From positions 24,271-88,270 of the forward strand of contig JAFRKO010000037.1 of assembly GCA_017431685.1 (NCBI GenBank): a stretch of 64,000 nucleotides of DNA. The letters are read 5' to 3'. Position 1 is the first letter of the stretch; each line of letters opens with the position of its first letter. Under the pieces are notes generated by a model. That model had not been told where the DNA came from and did not search any database. It saw nothing but the letters and a program-made list of their open reading frames with translations. This document shows positions 27,377-37,461 of the stretch, piece after piece. The translations under genes were made by a program, and so were the position numbers. The DNA comes from Mogibacterium sp. (lineage in GTDB: Bacteria; Bacillota; Clostridia; Peptostreptococcales; Anaerovoracaceae).

Positions 27377-30280
27377 TTAACGTGCTACTTCAACCATGTT
27401 AAAGCACTCGATCACGTCGTCAGGCTTGATGTCGTTGTACTTTTCAATACCGAGTCCGCATTCGTATCCGGCAGCGACTTCCCTGACGTCGTCCTTGAAT
27501 CTTCTGAGAGAGCTGATCACGCCCTCGTGAATGACAATGCCGTCTCTTACCAATCTGATCTGGGCATTTCTCTTTACGATACCCTCGTTGACATAGCAGC
27601 CGGCGATGATCCCGACTCCCGGTACCTTGAAAGTATCTCTGACAACAGCTTTGCCGAGCACTTCCTCTTTGTACTCAGGATCGAGCATGCCCTTCATAGC
27701 ATCCTGGATCTCGTCGATGATGTCGTAAATAACTCTGTAGAGTCTGATCTCGACATCAGCAGCCTGAGCCTGGTTGGTAACGGCAGTTGTAGGTCTGACA
27801 TTGAATCCGATTATGATCGCGTTCGATGTTTCAGCAAGCATTACGTCGGATTCATTGATAGTACCAACTCCGCTGTGGATGACGTTGATCTTGACCTCCG
27901 GAGTTTCGAGCTTTTCGAGCGAAGTGATGATCGCTCCGACAGAACCCTGTACGTCGGCCTTGACGATAAGATTGAGTTCCTTAGCCTCACCCTCCTGGAT
28001 CTGGCTGAAGAGTTTTTCGAGAGTCATGCTGGCATTCTTTGCCAGGACTTCTTCTCTCATCTTTTCCTTACGGTTTGCGGCTATCTCACGCGCAGTCTTG
28101 TCATCTCTTACCGCGTTGAACGCATCGCCTGCGTCAGGTACGTCTGAAAGGCCGAGAATCTCTACTGCTGTAGCAGGACCTGCCTTGCGGATCGTCTTGC
28201 CCTTATCGTCCGTCATTACACGGATCTTTCCGGATGTGGTTCCTGCAACTACGCTCTGTCCGGTCTTCAGAGTACCATTCGATACCAGCAGCGTTGCGAC
28301 AGGACCTTTTGCCTTGTCGAGTCTTGCTTCGATGACTGTTCCGAGAGCAAGTCTGTCAGGATTTGCTCTCAGTTCGAGCATATCTGCCTGCAGGAGAATC
28401 ATCTCGAGCAGGTCAGTGATGCCCTGTCCCTTCTTTGCAGATACCGGAACGGAGATGACTTCACCGCCCCAGTCCTCAACGAGCACTCCGTGCTCCATGA
28501 GTTCCTGCTTTACTCTGTCAGGATTTGCACCTGGCTTGTCCATCTTATTGATTGCAACAATGATAGGAACGTTTGCAGCCTTTGCATGGCTTATAGATTC
28601 TATAGTCTGCGGCATTACGCCGTCATCAGCAGCTACTACCAGTACGGCGATATCCGTTACCTGTGCTCCTCTTGCACGCATAGTTGTGAACGCTTCGTGT
28701 CCCGGAGTATCAAGGAATACGATCTTTCTGCCATTGATCGTGACTTCCGATGCACCAATGTGCTGTGTGATACCGCCCGACTCTCCTGCTGTAACGTTTG
28801 TGTTTCTGATTGCGTCGAGCAGCGATGTTTTACCGTGGTCGACGTGTCCCATAACCGTTATGATAGGCGGGCGAGGCTTGAGTTCGCTTTCAGCATCCTC
28901 ATGCATATCGATTCCCGGTTCCTCGATCTCAGGTTCTTCTTCAGTTACAGCTATCTGCAGTCCAAGATCTTCAGCAAGCATCTCGACCGCATCTTTATCA
29001 AGAGTCTGGTTGATCGTTGCCATAACGCCCATCTGCATCATCGCCATGATGATCTTGCTGACGCTGATCTCAGCCTGCTCGGAAAGACCGGCAACTGTGA
29101 TCGGAACTGTTACGGCTATTGTGCCCTCAGGAAGAAGTTCCTCTGCTGTAGGCTCCTCAACCACTTTCGTCTTGTATTTTCTCTTATGACGTTCCTGCTT
29201 CTCAAGAGCAGCCTCATCATAGATATTGTTACTGTTGCTTCTGCGTCCTGACGGACCGTCTTCACGCCTGTCGAATCTTGACTGTTTATCTTTGTCACGG
29301 TTATCGAAGAACTTCTTGCTCTTGCCTTTCGATGCCTTGCCTCCGCCTGATGCCGGTGCAGGAGCAGGTCTGTCACCCTGAGGTTTTCTAGGACGTTCCT
29401 GGCGGTCCTGACGATCCTGACGATCTTTGCGCTCAGGACGATCCTGGCGATCCTTACGTTCAGAACGATCCTGGCGGTCCTTGCCCTCACCCTTATTCCT
29501 CGGGGACTTCTTCCTGTCACCTTCAGAATTCTTGCTCTGGGTTCTCTTCTCACGCATCTGCTTCTTCTGCTCTTCTGCCTTTTTCTTTTCTGTCTCGGCA
29601 TCTGAAATCTTCTTGAAGCGCATAGGTTTTCCCGGAGCATTATGATACTCTTCTTCTTTTTTGACCGGTTCAGGTTTTATATCTTCAGGTTTTACAGGTT
29701 CTGAAACTTCAGGCGCTTTTGCTTCAGCAGGCACCTCAGCCGGCTTTTCTTCAGGTTTTTCTGCGACAGGCTCAGGAGCAGCTTCTGTTTTTTCTGCAGC
29801 AGGCTCTTTCTTTTCAGGCTCTTCAGGCTTTTCAGCGGCCAACGGTTCAGCTGCAGGAGCTTTTGGTGTTTCAGCTTCTTTTACGGCATCAGAAACCTCA
29901 GGAGCCTTGACCTCCGCCTTTTCAACTGCCGGCTCAGCTGCAGGAGCTTTTTCTTCTGCAGGCTTCTCTTCAGCAGGCTCTTCTTTTTTCGGTACTGCAG
30001 GCTTTTTAGGGATCACCGGCTTACCTACAGGCGGCTTCGGCCTTGCTCCGTCCTTAGGCACAACCGGAACTGCTTTTATCTTCGGCTTGTTTCCACCCAT
30101 CCTGTCTCCGGATGAGGTTCCTCTCATCATGTTGATGGACCTTGTAAGTCTTTCTGCTGCCTGATCTTCTATTGTTGATCTTGCAGAGCTGATGGCGATA
30201 CCCAGCTTATCAGCGTAGCCCTTTAATTCCTGTATACCTATGTCAAGTTCTTTGATAAGATCGCTAACCTTCTTTGACAT
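27377..30280 (-). CDS. infB: Translation initiation factor IF-2
   Basis: This GTPase positions initiator tRNA on the ribosome. It is 967 residues, longer than most Firmicute versions because of a low-complexity N-terminal half: an IF2_N module (2-50), an Ala/Pro/Glu/Lys region to about 215, and an Arg/Asp/Gln region (about 235-330) with repeated RQDR/ERKD units. The G domain has [28 protein letters not shown] and NKMDK, followed by domains II-IV. AAGGAGG precedes ATG; the start overlaps ylxR by 17 bases. Confidence 0.98.
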   Translation of the reverse strand: MSKKVSDLIKELDIGIQELKGYADKLGIAISSARSTIEDQAAERLTRSINMMRGTSSGDRMGGNKPKIKAVPVVPKDGARPKPPVGKPVIPKKPAVPKKEEPAEEKPAEEKAPAAEPAVEKAEVKAPEVSDAVKEAETPKAPAAEPLAAEKPEEPEKKEPAAEKTEAAPEPVAEKPEEKPAEVPAEAKAPEVSEPVKPEDIKPEPVKKEEEYHNAPGKPMRFKKISDAETEKKKAEEQKKQMREKRTQSKNSEGDRKKSPRNKGEGKDRQDRSERKDRQDRPERKDRQDRQDRQERPRKPQGDRPAPAPASGGGKASKGKSKKFFDNRDKDKQSRFDRREDGPSGRRSNSNNIYDEAALEKQERHKRKYKTKVVEEPTAEELLPEGTIAVTVPITVAGLSEQAEISVSKIIMAMMQMGVMATINQTLDKDAVEMLAEDLGLQIAVTEEEPEIEEPGIDMHEDAESELKPRPPIITVMGHVDHGKTSLLDAIRNTNVTAGESGGITQHIGASEVTINGRKIVFLDTPGHEAFTTMRARGAQVTDIAVLVVAADDGVMPQTIESISHAKAANVPIIVAINKMDKPGANPDRVKQELMEHGVLVEDWGGEVISVPVSAKKGQGITDLLEMILLQADMLELRANPDRLALGTVIEARLDKAKGPVATLLVSNGTLKTGQSVVAGTTSGKIRVMTDDKGKTIRKAGPATAVEILGLSDVPDAGDAFNAVRDDKTAREIAANRKEKMREEVLAKNASMTLEKLFSQIQEGEAKELNLIVKADVQGSVGAIITSLEKLETPEVKINVIHSGVGTINESDVMLAETSNAIIIGFNVRPTTAVTNQAQAADVEIRLYRVIYDIIDEIQDAMKGMLDPEYKEEVLGKAVVRDTFKVPGVGIIAGCYVNEGIVKRNAQIRLVRDGIVIHEGVISSLRRFKDDVREVAAGYECGLGIEKYNDIKPDDVIECFNMVEVAR

Positions 30281-30563
30281 CCATACCTCCTTGGTAGCTA
30301 TCGAGCACCTGCCCGATCAGTCTACTGATTTCATTTTCCTCTAAATTACGCTTGCAAACGCGGTTGAAAGCCTTGCGCTTTACTGCGGTCTTTATGCATT
30401 CCTCACTTCTGCAGAGGTAGAAGCCCCTTCCTTCTGCCCTGCCGCTTATATCTACAACAGGATTCTGCCCGATGAGCACAAATCTTATCAGCTCATCCTG
30501 AGGTTTCGACTCTCTGCATGCAATGCATCTTCGCATCGGCTTAGTTGTTTTGTGTCTCCTCAC
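30264..30563 (-). CDS. ylxR: YlxR family RNA-binding protein (DUF448)
   Basis: This is a 99-residue YlxR-fold protein. The conserved core is RRCIACRESKPQDELIRFV followed by GRGFYLCRSEEC. The start is GTG at 30563, chosen because GGAGAGG lies 9 bases upstream; an ATG nine codons later has no ribosome site. It overlaps nusA by 23 bases and infB by 17. YlxR proteins have been linked to RNA binding and, in some species, RNase P; the role here is unproven. Its common partner ylxQ is not present between it and infB. Confidence 0.88.
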   Translation of the reverse strand: MRRHKTTKPMRRCIACRESKPQDELIRFVLIGQNPVVDISGRAEGRGFYLCRSEECIKTAVKRKAFNRVCKRNLEENEISRLIGQVLDSYQGGMDVKEG

Positions 30564-31659
30564 CTTCAGTGACCTCTCCGGTTCCTTTTACCTCGGAATC
30601 CTCATATTCATCGAATGCGAAGCCCATTTCTCTGAGCTGATCATTGCTCTTTATGTCGATCTTCCATCCGCTGACTCTTGCTGCAAGTCTTACATTCTGA
30701 CCTTCACGTCCGATGGCAAGCGACAGCTGCTGTTCCGGTACGACTGCCGTTGCGGATTTTTCATCTTCGTTGACATAAACACCTTCAACGATCGCAGGTC
30801 TGAGCACGTTGCTGATAAGCACTGCCGGATCCTCATCCCAGACGATTATGTCGATCTTTTCACCAAAGAGCTCGTCCGCAATGTTCTGTACCCTTGCTCC
30901 TCTGTTGCCTACACAAGCTCCGACAGGATCAACGTTAGGGTCATGCGAGTAAACAGCGATCTTCGTGCGTGAGCCGGCTTCACGCGCGGTACCTTTGATT
31001 TCTACCGTTCCATCCGCGATTTCAGGAATCTCGAGTTCAAACAGGCCTCTTACAAGCCCCGGATGCGATCTGGAGAGCAGTACCTGAGGTCCCTTGTTTT
31101 CCTTCTTGACATCCATTACATAAACCTTGATGCGGTCTCCCGGTTTGAAATTCTCCGTCCTGACCTGTTCAGAAGCAGGTACGCGGCCTTCAGTACGGCC
31201 AAGCGAGATGAGCATTGTGCCGTTCGAGATTCTCTCGACCTTGCCCGTAACGATTGTTCCCTTCTTTTCGATGAATTCGTTATAGGAATTTGTGCGTTCA
31301 GCTTCTCTGTTCTTCTGTACGAAGACCTGCTTAGCGCCCTGCGCAGCGATCCTGTTGAAATCCCTCGGATCGATCTCATATTCAACTACGTCGCCGATCT
31401 CGTAACCGTCATATATCTCTTTCGCATCCTCGACAGAGATCTGAGTCAGATAGTCTTCGACCTCCTCAACTACCTCCATACCCATGTAAACAGTGACATT
31501 TCCCTCAGTCATGTCAACGTCGACCCTTACATTGGATGCTCCGTAATTCTTCCTGTATGCATTCTCGATAGAGTCTTTGATAGCTCCGATGATCTCTTCC
31601 TCTGAAAGATTCTTCTCTTTTTTGAGATCTGCAAATGCATCTAGAAATTCCTTGCTCAT
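30541..31659 (-). CDS. nusA: Transcription termination/antitermination factor NusA
   Basis: NusA binds RNA polymerase and modulates pausing, termination and antitermination. It is 372 residues: N-terminal polymerase-binding domain (1-130, DSIENAYRKNYG), S1 domain (about 133-200, GKVERISNGTMLISLGRTEGRVP) and two KH domains (VDPVGACVGNRGARVQNI and AIGREGQNVRLAARVSGWKIDI), ending in a short acidic tail without the enterobacterial repeats, typical of Firmicutes. AGGAGGAG precedes ATG. Confidence 0.97.
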   Translation of the reverse strand: MSKEFLDAFADLKKEKNLSEEEIIGAIKDSIENAYRKNYGASNVRVDVDMTEGNVTVYMGMEVVEEVEDYLTQISVEDAKEIYDGYEIGDVVEYEIDPRDFNRIAAQGAKQVFVQKNREAERTNSYNEFIEKKGTIVTGKVERISNGTMLISLGRTEGRVPASEQVRTENFKPGDRIKVYVMDVKKENKGPQVLLSRSHPGLVRGLFELEIPEIADGTVEIKGTAREAGSRTKIAVYSHDPNVDPVGACVGNRGARVQNIADELFGEKIDIIVWDEDPAVLISNVLRPAIVEGVYVNEDEKSATAVVPEQQLSLAIGREGQNVRLAARVSGWKIDIKSNDQLREMGFAFDEYEDSEVKGTGEVTEGEETQNN

Positions 31660-31685
31660 TGTCTCCTCCTGATTTGCTGTATATT

Positions 31686-32162
31686 TTAGAAAACTACTGC
31701 TAAATTGATTTTTGCTATTTTATCGGCAGGAATCGCAAGTTCTCCTGCTCCTGTATCTATCCTAACGATGCCGTTCTCCTTGCCCATGAGAACTCCTTCG
31801 TGTGACTTGCTGCCGTCGATCTGCTCATAAGTCTTTAATTCTACTTCTCTTCCGGCAAAGCGTATGTAGTCGGAATCCTTCAGAAGTTCTCTGTCAAGGC
31901 CTGCAGAGCTGACCTCAAGATTGTAGCTGCGGTCAATTATGTCTTTTTTATCGAGTGCCTCGCTCAGCCATACATTGACCTTCTCACAGTCATCTATGCT
32001 CACATACTCCGACTCTGCACCAGCCGGCTTATCGAGACACACTCTCAGCACCCATGCCGGTCCTTCTTTCTTATATTCGACTTTATAGATGTCCAGTCCG
32101 TTCTCTTCAAGAAACGGCATCAGCATCTCAGTCACTTTAGCACTGATATCTTCTTTTGCCAT
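31686..32162 (-). CDS. rimP: Ribosome maturation factor RimP
   Basis: This 30S assembly factor is 158 residues with the family pattern: LEENGLDIYKVEYKKEG near the N-terminus, the central EVSSAGLDRELLKDSDYIRFAGREV block and a C-terminal SH3-like domain. The ribosome site is weak (CGGTGA). It is the first gene of the rimP-nusA-ylxR-infB operon, preceded by a leader hairpin and a promoter. Confidence 0.95.
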   Translation of the reverse strand: MAKEDISAKVTEMLMPFLEENGLDIYKVEYKKEGPAWVLRVCLDKPAGAESEYVSIDDCEKVNVWLSEALDKKDIIDRSYNLEVSSAGLDRELLKDSDYIRFAGREVELKTYEQIDGSKSHEGVLMGKENGIVRIDTGAGELAIPADKIAKINLAVVF

Positions 32163-32193
32163 GTTTTCACCGCAGAAAAATCCCTACATAAGT

Positions 32194-32219
32194 GAAAGAG
32201 TGGGAGTCCCCACTCTTTC
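32194..32219 (-). promoter_or_regulatory. rimP leader hairpin
   Basis: GAAAGAGTGGG and CCCACTCTTTC form a perfect 11-bp stem with a 4-base loop in the leader between the promoter at 32241 and rimP. The stem sequence resembles, from memory, the rimP leader element found before rimP in Firmicutes. There is no immediate T-tract, so regulation rather than plain termination is likely. Confidence 0.65.
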
Positions 32220-32240
32220 GAAACGTTAGCTTACTTTGCA

Positions 32241-32269
32241 CTTATACCACCAAAGTTCTGTAATTGCAA
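32241..32269 (-). promoter_or_regulatory. Promoter of the rimP-nusA-infB operon
   Basis: On the minus strand TTGCAA (32264-32269) and TATAAG (32241-32246) are separated by exactly 17 bases, about 20 bases upstream of the leader hairpin and just after the PBP stop codon. Confidence 0.65.
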
Positions 32270-32296
32270 GGTTTTTTTGTTCAGGACGTACCATGA

Positions 32297-35200
32297 CTAG
32301 TTGTTTTTATCCTTTTTTCCCTTGCTGTCTGAACCGGAATCCTTCTTGCCGTCGTCATCCTTGTCCTTCTTATCTTTCTTTTCCTGTGGAGGTGGATCAG
32401 GCGGCTGTGTACCTGTTGTATAGTATTCACCGTTTTTTATTATGACATTGTCAGGCTGCGATTTGTAAGTTCCTCCATGAGCCCTCTTCACCTGACTCAT
32501 TACAGTGCCCCAGAGAGATGCTGCTGTAGCAGAGGTCGTATTCAGCTCTACATTGTTGTCTGTGCCGATCCAGAGCGCTGCCGCATAATTCGGTGTGAAA
32601 CCATCGAACCAGATATCCCATGTCTCATCAGTAGTTCCGGTTTTGCCGCCGACCTGTTCTCCTGCAATCGCAGCATTGAATGCAATTCCGTCAGATACTA
32701 CTGATTTGAGCACATCCGTCATGATAAACGCTACACCCTCGTTGAGAACTCTGGTCTCTTTTGACTTACCCTCGAGCAGTACCTTTCCGTCGCTGTCTGT
32801 GACCTTTGTATAGCAGATGCCTGAGTTGTGAACTCCTCCGTTCGGGAAAGTGGCATATGCGAGTGCCATGTCAAGAGGAGTGGCTCCCTCTGTCATAGCT
32901 CCGAGTCCCAGCGCGGCGAGATTGACATCGTTGTAAGCTTCACTCGTATCATCGACTGCAGTGCTGACTCCGAATTTCTTTACCATATCCATCGAGTAGT
33001 CAGTACCGACCTGCGCAAGTATTTTTACAGCACAGGTATTGATCGACAGCTGTATCGCCTGTCTGAAGGTTTTGTATCCCGTATATGTTCTTCCGAAGTT
33101 CTGAGGCCATGTCTTTCCGTTGACCGTCATTTTCTCGTCAGTTACGCCGGAGCTTACGGTTATATAGTTGCCCCAGTATCTTGTACCCTGGTTATCGTAG
33201 CCGGTATCTTTGTATTCGAAGAGCTTGCCATCCTTCTGATACTCATAGCTCTTTTGAAGAGCCGGAGCGTAAACCGCAAGAGGCTTGATGGATGATCCCG
33301 GCTGACGCGGACTTACGGCTCTGTTGAAGAGCTTATCTCCTTTAGCGCGTCTTGTGCCGGCCATCGCCTTGATTTCACCGGTTCCTACTTCAACTATTAC
33401 CATTGCGCCTTCGACCTTTGCATCATCGCTTACGGCACTAGGAAAATTGTCTTTATTCTTGAATTCCCTGGTGACTACCTTCTGAGCCTGGGAATCAAGT
33501 GTCGAATAGATGTTGAGGCCTTTAGTATAAATCAGTTTTTCTGCCTGCTCCTCGCTCAGATCGTACTGATCCATAAGGTCGTGTTTTACAGTATCAAGCA
33601 GATAATCCTTGAAAGACGAGCTTGCGGTCATGCTTGCGCCCCCAGGTTCGATGAACTTTTTAAGAGGCTTCTTTGCCTTATCCGCCTTTTTCTGAGATAT
33701 ATATCCCTGTTCTGCCATAAGATCCAGAACAAGATAACGTCTTTCCTGCGATATGTCATTCGCGTAGAGACCTTTCTCGATCTTGGTTGTTGTCTCAGCT
33801 CCGTCATCCTCTGTCATGAGGAGCGCATAAACTCCGGGTGCCTGAGGCAGTGCGGCAAGCGCGGCACATTCCTTAAGAGTCAGATCTTCTACATCCTTAC
33901 TGAAATACTTCTTTGCAGCCGTATCAACGCCGTAACATCCATAGCCAAGATAAATAGTGTTGAGATAAGCAGTCAGTATTTCCTCTTTGCTGAGCTCTTC
34001 TTCTATCTCATAAGCGTAGTACATCTCGATTATCTTACGCTTTATCGATCTCACGCTCTTTTCTTCAGGCAGGAATATGTTTCTGGCGAGCTGCTGTGTG
34101 ATAGTGCTTGTACCGCTTATCTCACCGCCTCCGGAGACGGAGTTCCAGATGGCTCCGAATATTCTCCTGAAATTGAATCCTTTATGCGTCCAGAAGGTCT
34201 TGTCTTCTATAGCGATAAACGCGTTCTTAAGGTTTTTTGGAAGCTCATCGTATTTTACGATGTCGCGGTTTTCTGACAGGTAGATATCGTTTGTCAGGTT
34301 TCCTTTATCATCATAAATATGAGTGCTTACCTCAAGAGTATTGTATATCTGCTCAGGATGAATCGTATCTGCGTGCGCAATGGTGATCGCAGCATATGCG
34401 CCTCCGGCAATGCCACACACTATGCCAAGAGCAATAATTATTTCAAAGAAAGCCAGAACCCATCCGAAGAAGCCCTTTTTCTTTCTGACTTTTACTTTTT
34501 TCTTTTTACTCTTGTCCTTTTTCTTTCCGCCCTGATTATTTTCTGCAGGCGCGTTGGTATATGATGCTGTCTTTGCTTTATTCGTTTTCTTGGCCTCAGC
34601 TGCTTTTTTTGCTGAGGCGGTTTTATTTGCAACAGCTTTTTTATCCTTAAGCGTCTTACCTGATGGTACGGCTTTTACGGAAACTCCTTTTTTCACAGTT
34701 TTTTCAGGTTTCACAGCCTTCTTGTTCTTTGCTGCCTCCATCTCTGCAAAAATCGCAGCTTCAAGCTTAGCCTCATATTCAGCCTTCTGTTTCGCCTCTT
34801 CTGCCCGTTTTGCAACTTCTTCAGCTTTTCTGGCCTCTTCAGCTTTACGGATTTCCTCTTCCCTGGCAAGCATTCTCTGTCGCTCTGCTTCAGCAGCTTT
34901 GGAAGCCCTGCGGGCATCCTGCTGCGCAGCGATTTTTTTCTTCAAAGCAATTCTGGCAGACACGATTTTCTTTGAGAATTCAGATTGCCCCTGTGAAGAA
35001 GTCTTCTGCGGTGATGCTTTGACCGGTTTCACATCTCCGGTCAAACTGTAATTTTCAGGCAGACCGTACTCCTTTTTTGGCTCTTCAGCAGCAGGTGCTT
35101 CTGCAGCAGGTGTTTCTGTGACCGGCGCAGCCGGAGCTGATTCCGGCGCTTTATCAGGTGCCGGTTCTGCCGGCTTGTTTTCGAAATCAAATGAAAGGCC

Positions 35201-35350
35201 GTCAGGTTCTCCCGGCTTATTGTCAAATTCAAATGAAAGACTCGCCGGTTCCTGCCGTCTGCCCATATTTGCTGATGCATTCCGGCGGTCCTGCGTGATT
35301 TCTCTGACCTTATCGTTGTTATTGTTGTTGTCGAACTGATCCGATGTCAT
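32297..35350 (-). CDS. Class A penicillin-binding protein with long cytoplasmic N-terminus
   Basis: This is a bifunctional peptidoglycan glycosyltransferase/transpeptidase of 1017 residues, well above the usual 700-900. A cytoplasmic N-terminal region of about 290 residues comes first: a doubled LSFEFDNKP/LSFDFENKP unit, an Ala/Pro/Glu stretch, and an Ala/Glu/Lys/Arg helix-like stretch at about 120-260. A basic patch and one membrane helix (about 295-325) follow. The GT51 domain has EDKTFWTHKG and STITQQLARN; the transpeptidase has S686-x-x-K689 (SSIKP), S769-I-N771 and K903-T-G. The tail is Lys/Asp/Pro-rich. ATG 35350 has GGAG six bases upstream; a TTG four codons earlier overlaps that site. 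Confidence 0.94.
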   Translation of the reverse strand: MTSDQFDNNNNNDKVREITQDRRNASANMGRRQEPASLSFEFDNKPGEPDGLSFDFENKPAEPAPDKAPESAPAAPVTETPAAEAPAAEEPKKEYGLPENYSLTGDVKPVKASPQKTSSQGQSEFSKKIVSARIALKKKIAAQQDARRASKAAEAERQRMLAREEEIRKAEEARKAEEVAKRAEEAKQKAEYEAKLEAAIFAEMEAAKNKKAVKPEKTVKKGVSVKAVPSGKTLKDKKAVANKTASAKKAAEAKKTNKAKTASYTNAPAENNQGGKKKDKSKKKKVKVRKKKGFFGWVLAFFEIIIALGIVCGIAGGAYAAITIAHADTIHPEQIYNTLEVSTHIYDDKGNLTNDIYLSENRDIVKYDELPKNLKNAFIAIEDKTFWTHKGFNFRRIFGAIWNSVSGGGEISGTSTITQQLARNIFLPEEKSVRSIKRKIIEMYYAYEIEEELSKEEILTAYLNTIYLGYGCYGVDTAAKKYFSKDVEDLTLKECAALAALPQAPGVYALLMTEDDGAETTTKIEKGLYANDISQERRYLVLDLMAEQGYISQKKADKAKKPLKKFIEPGGASMTASSSFKDYLLDTVKHDLMDQYDLSEEQAEKLIYTKGLNIYSTLDSQAQKVVTREFKNKDNFPSAVSDDAKVEGAMVIVEVGTGEIKAMAGTRRAKGDKLFNRAVSPRQPGSSIKPLAVYAPALQKSYEYQKDGKLFEYKDTGYDNQGTRYWGNYITVSSGVTDEKMTVNGKTWPQNFGRTYTGYKTFRQAIQLSINTCAVKILAQVGTDYSMDMVKKFGVSTAVDDTSEAYNDVNLAALGLGAMTEGATPLDMALAYATFPNGGVHNSGICYTKVTDSDGKVLLEGKSKETRVLNEGVAFIMTDVLKSVVSDGIAFNAAIAGEQVGGKTGTTDETWDIWFDGFTPNYAAALWIGTDNNVELNTTSATAASLWGTVMSQVKRAHGGTYKSQPDNVIIKNGEYYTTGTQPPDPPPQEKKDKKDKDDDGKKDSGSDSKGKKDKNN

Positions 35351-35387
35351 CTTTTTCTCCAACAGTCATATATAGTTTTCACTTCAA

Positions 35388-35418
35388 ATACAAAAGTGCG
35401 GAATTCCTAGTTCCGCAC
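35388..35418 (-). terminator. Hairpin between zntA and the PBP gene
   Basis: GTGCGGAA and TTCCGCAC form an 8-bp stem with a 7-base loop (35396-35418), followed by TTTTGTATTTG on the minus strand. It ends the zinc ATPase transcript or attenuates the PBP transcript. A possible PBP promoter upstream of it has TGn plus TAAAAT near 35420-35426. The 109 bases between it and zntA hold no gene. Confidence 0.6.
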
Positions 35419-35529
35419 CATTTTAGCACAAAATGTTGTCTTTATATCTATTTTTGACGCTATATTTAGATTAAGATGTATTAAGGTAACAATTTCGCAG
35501 CACATCCTTAATGCACCTGCTTTACAGAT

Positions 35530-37461
35530 TTATCTGTTGAGCATACGCATGGAATTCAGTATGCAGATAACTGCAACACCCACATCTGCAAATACGGCTA
35601 TCCACATGTTGGCTATACCCAGTGCGCCGAGAACAAGACAGCCGAACTTTACAAAAAGAGCAAACGCTATGTTCTGCCTCGAAATTCCAAGAGTCTTACG
35701 GGCAATTCTCATCACAGCCGGAATCTTTCCGAGGTCATCATCCATTATAACGACATCCGCAGCCTCTATTGCCGCGTCGGACCCGAGAGAGCCCATCGCT
35801 ATGCCTGCATCAGCTACTGACAGAACCGGAGCGTCATTTATGCCATCACCTACGAAAGCAAGTCTGCCGCGATTTTTATCAGCCTTATCGCCTGATCCTG
35901 CTCTGTTTCTGAGCTCATCCAGGAGGTCCTCTACGACACTTACCTTATCCTGCGGCAGGAGTTCCGCTCTGTATTCCGTGATTCCCAGTTCGGAAGCCAC
36001 AGATGAAGCGACCTTCTCAGAGTCACCTGTAAGCATAATTACGGACTTCACACCTGCGTTCATCATTTCGCGTATTGCTTCTTTTGAGCCGTCTTTAGGC
36101 ATGTCCGCTACAATGATCGTCCCTATATACTTTCCGTTTTTCGCAACATAGCAGTTTGTCCCGCTGACGTCTGCAGTCAGCTCTGTAATATCGATACCCT
36201 CTTCATCAAAGAAGCCTTTGTTGCCTACAGTGATTGTATCGCGTCCTGCCTTTGCAGTTATTCCCTTGCCGGCAACATTCCTTACATTTTTTATTTTAGA
36301 CTGTGCAATAGGGTTTTCGCAGGCTTCGATTATTGCTGCCGCAATAGGATGCGTCGATCCTGCTTCCGCTGCGGCTGCATATCTTATGATCTGGTCGGTG
36401 TCATATCCTTCTGCGGCTTCTACCATTGCCACTTTGAATTTACCCTCTGTAAGTGTGCCGGTCTTGTCAGATACCACGGTGTCGAGGTCAGCCAGGGTTT
36501 CAAGATAGTTTGATCCTTTGACAAGAACACCTTTTGATGACGCGGCTCCTATGCCCCCGAAAAACGCGAGCGGCACGGATATAACAAGTGCGCATGGGCA
36601 CGATATTACCAGAAAGGTGCATGCCCTGAGTACCCATATGCCGAATTCAGAAGCGAAGTGTCCCGAAATAAGCGGCGGCAGAAACGCAAGTATGACCGCT
36701 GCTACCACTACTGTAGGAGTGTAGTAGTGAGCGAATCTTGTGATGAAGTTTTCAGTAACTGACTTGCGCGATGACGCCTCTTCAACAAGCTCAAGTATCT
36801 GTGACACCGTACAGTCATCGAATTCTTTCTCCGCCCTAATTCTGAGCAGCGTTTCTCCGTTGATGCAGCCCGATATGACCTGTTCTCCCACGCTTACAAG
36901 TCTCGGGAGCGATTCTCCTGTAAGAGCCGAAGTGTTCACAAACCCGCTTCCCTCGATTACTATGCCGTCCGTAGGCACCTTTTCACCAGGCTTTATGACC
37001 AGAATATCCCCTACCTCTATTTCGTCGGGATCTATGATTTCCACGCTGCCGTCTTCAGCTTCACGGTTAGCGAAGTCAGGCGCCATGCTCATGAGTTCAG
37101 CAATAGAGCCTCTGGATTTTCCGACTGCATATTCCTGGAAGAACTCTCCTACCTGATAGAACAGCATGACCGCAACGGCTTCTCCGAATTCTCCGCATCC
37201 GAAGGCGCCTATGGTTGCCAGGGTCATGAGAAAACTCTCATCGAAGAGCTGCCGGTTTTTGATTCCGATCAGACATTTGCGTACTACATCGTGTCCGACG
37301 ATGAAATAAGGTATGAGATACAGCAGAAGCTCCGCAATCATTCCTCCCGTTGTATCAGGGAATAATCCGGCGTGTTCTGCGATCATCAGTATCACGAACA
37401 ATACCAGCGAAATACCGATCTGTTTTAATTCTTTTTTCTGTTTATTTGTAAATCTTCCCAT
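35530..37461 (-). CDS. zntA: Heavy-metal P1B-type ATPase (Zn/Cd/Pb exporter type)
   Basis: This membrane pump of 643 residues exports divalent metal using ATP. The metal-transport CPC motif is at 288-290 (ISCPCALVISVP), the phosphorylated aspartate at 332 in DKTGTLTEG, with TGES, a STHPIAAAI histidine-proline loop and GDGINDAPVL. CPC with a CzrA-type regulator points to zinc-class rather than copper specificity. There is no N-terminal HMA domain; it is encoded separately by the upstream gene. I chose ATG 37461, whose A is the last base of that gene's TGA stop, over the overlapping GTG. The symbol is by family analogy. Confidence 0.92.
   Translation of the reverse strand: MGRFTNKQKKELKQIGISLVLFVILMIAEHAGLFPDTTGGMIAELLLYLIPYFIVGHDVVRKCLIGIKNRQLFDESFLMTLATIGAFGCGEFGEAVAVMLFYQVGEFFQEYAVGKSRGSIAELMSMAPDFANREAEDGSVEIIDPDEIEVGDILVIKPGEKVPTDGIVIEGSGFVNTSALTGESLPRLVSVGEQVISGCINGETLLRIRAEKEFDDCTVSQILELVEEASSRKSVTENFITRFAHYYTPTVVVAAVILAFLPPLISGHFASEFGIWVLRACTFLVISCPCALVISVPLAFFGGIGAASSKGVLVKGSNYLETLADLDTVVSDKTGTLTEGKFKVAMVEAAEGYDTDQIIRYAAAAEAGSTHPIAAAIIEACENPIAQSKIKNVRNVAGKGITAKAGRDTITVGNKGFFDEEGIDITELTADVSGTNCYVAKNGKYIGTIIVADMPKDGSKEAIREMMNAGVKSVIMLTGDSEKVASSVASELGITEYRAELLPQDKVSVVEDLLDELRNRAGSGDKADKNRGRLAFVGDGINDAPVLSVADAGIAMGSLGSDAAIEAADVVIMDDDLGKIPAVMRIARKTLGISRQNIAFALFVKFGCLVLGALGIANMWIAVFADVGVAVICILNSMRMLNR

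Noticed and set aside
27774..29189. Long open frame (471 codons) antisense to infB
   Set aside because: It mirrors the strong codon bias of infB, has no ribosome site and no family similarity; infB is unmistakable on the other strand.
29390..29480. CRISPR-like direct repeats
   Set aside because: The repeats are in-frame codons for the Arg/Asp/Gln tract of InfB and lack uniform spacers.
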